A stretch of 64,000 bases of DNA, taken from Clostridium estertheticum subsp. estertheticum. Lineage in GTDB: Bacteria; Bacillota; Clostridia; Clostridiales; Clostridiaceae. Location of the stretch: contig NZ_CP015756.1 in assembly GCF_001877035.1 (NCBI RefSeq), forward strand, positions 301,001 to 365,000, given 5' to 3'. The position numbers were made by a program, and so were the translations under genes. A model generated the notes under the pieces. That model worked only from the letters and a program-made list of their open reading frames with translations, ran no database searches and was not told the DNA's origin. Positions 63,704-64,000 of the stretch are shown one piece after another; positions within the stretch are counted from its first letter, which is position 1, and each line of letters starts with the position of its first letter.

Positions 63704-64000
63704 ATGATAAAGAAGACAGAAAACAAAACACTGGCACAAAATAAAAAAGCAAGACATGATTATTTTGTAGAGGAAGCAATGGAAGCTGGTATAGAGCTTG
63801 TTGGTACAGAAGTGAAATCCATCAGGGCTGGTAAAGCAAACTTAAAAGATAGTTTTGCAGATGTTATAAATGGAGAAATATTCGTTAAAAACATGCATAT
63901 AGGCCATTATGAGAATGGAAATCAGTTTAATGTTGATCCATTAAGACCCAGAAGGTTATTGCTTCATAAAGAACAAATAATTAAACTAGGGTTATTCACC
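63704..64000 (+). CDS. smpB: SsrA-binding protein SmpB (partial, cut by the window end)
   Basis: The first 99 codons of smpB; the full protein is normally about 150-160 residues. Residues 11-60, '[44 protein letters not shown]', and '[28 protein letters not shown]' are diagnostic. SmpB binds tmRNA and places it in stalled ribosomes; RNase R, encoded just upstream, works in the same pathway. ATG start after AGGTGAAG. The ssrA gene is not in this window. Confidence 0.96.
   Translation, partial: MIKKTENKTLAQNKKARHDYFVEEAMEAGIELVGTEVKSIRAGKANLKDSFADVINGEIFVKNMHIGHYENGNQFNVDPLRPRRLLLHKEQIIKLGLFT

Overview
The window is AT-rich, densely coded DNA of a Clostridium sensu stricto type organism. The sequence supports a butyrate-forming, spore-forming anaerobe: it carries crt-bcd-etfB-etfA-hbd next to rex, NfnAB, lysine 2,3-aminomutase, a SleL-like spore-cortex hydrolase, CIRCE-controlled groESL and typical clostridial TTG/GTG starts with strong Shine-Dalgarno sequences. 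I cannot fix the species. I see no rRNA or tRNA gene, no CRISPR array and no prophage. The only mobile element is one IS3-family insertion sequence (about 54.4-55.85 kb).

Layout. 0-2 kb: tail of an unknown gene, then a LemA/TPM-domain pair. 2.1-9.3 kb: a six-gene operon for a membrane complex related to hydrogenase-4 and complex I. Its large subunit lacks all [NiFe]-binding cysteines, so it fits the 'energy-converting hydrogenase related' (Ehr) type rather than a hydrogenase. Its promoter carries a repeated palindromic operator. 9.4-13.4 kb: alpha-glucan phosphorylase with a cre-like site over its -35 box, ilvE, a 41-residue gene, and a RusA-type resolvase with a zinc ribbon. 13.6-20.5 kb: a sorbitol PTS operon (srlD, srlR, srlM, a GpsA-like dehydrogenase, srlA, srlE, srlB, a TalC/FSA aldolase). 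20.7-32.5 kb: pgi, tsaD, several membrane or unknown proteins, kamA, an M14 cell-wall peptidase, an ABC-F protein and rex.

32.5-41.4 kb is a redox block: a Rex operator and crt-bcd-etfBA-hbd (crotonyl-CoA reduction with electron bifurcation), an iron alcohol dehydrogenase with a Rex-like site at its promoter, and nfnAB. Rex senses NADH/NAD+. Bcd-Etf, NfnAB and possibly the Ehr complex all handle reduced ferredoxin or NAD(P)H, so much of the window concerns electron balance. 41.5-50.2 kb: a C_GCAxxG_C_C protein, an Ogg-like glycosylase, a TVP38 protein, a TIGR01906 protein, groES-groEL, and guaB-guaA behind a purine riboswitch. 50.3-54 kb: a DUF475/TerC-like protein and two tandem DUF1646 transporters. 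Each transporter has its own promoter and its own copy of a short conserved leader RNA that I interpret as the DUF1646 motif (Na+-I riboswitch). 54-64 kb: a small protein, the IS3 element, a SleL-like hydrolase, YaiI/YqxD, a repeat protein, an RsuA-type pseudouridine synthase, an intergenic region with a likely small RNA, rnr, and the start of smpB.

Less ordinary items: the cysteine-less hydrogenase-like complex, the paired sodium riboswitches with different output designs, the purine riboswitch with an altered J2/3 joint, a C-rich small-RNA candidate, a 24-bp dispersed repeat with a Shine-Dalgarno-like core, and a divergent GpsA homologue inside the sorbitol operon.
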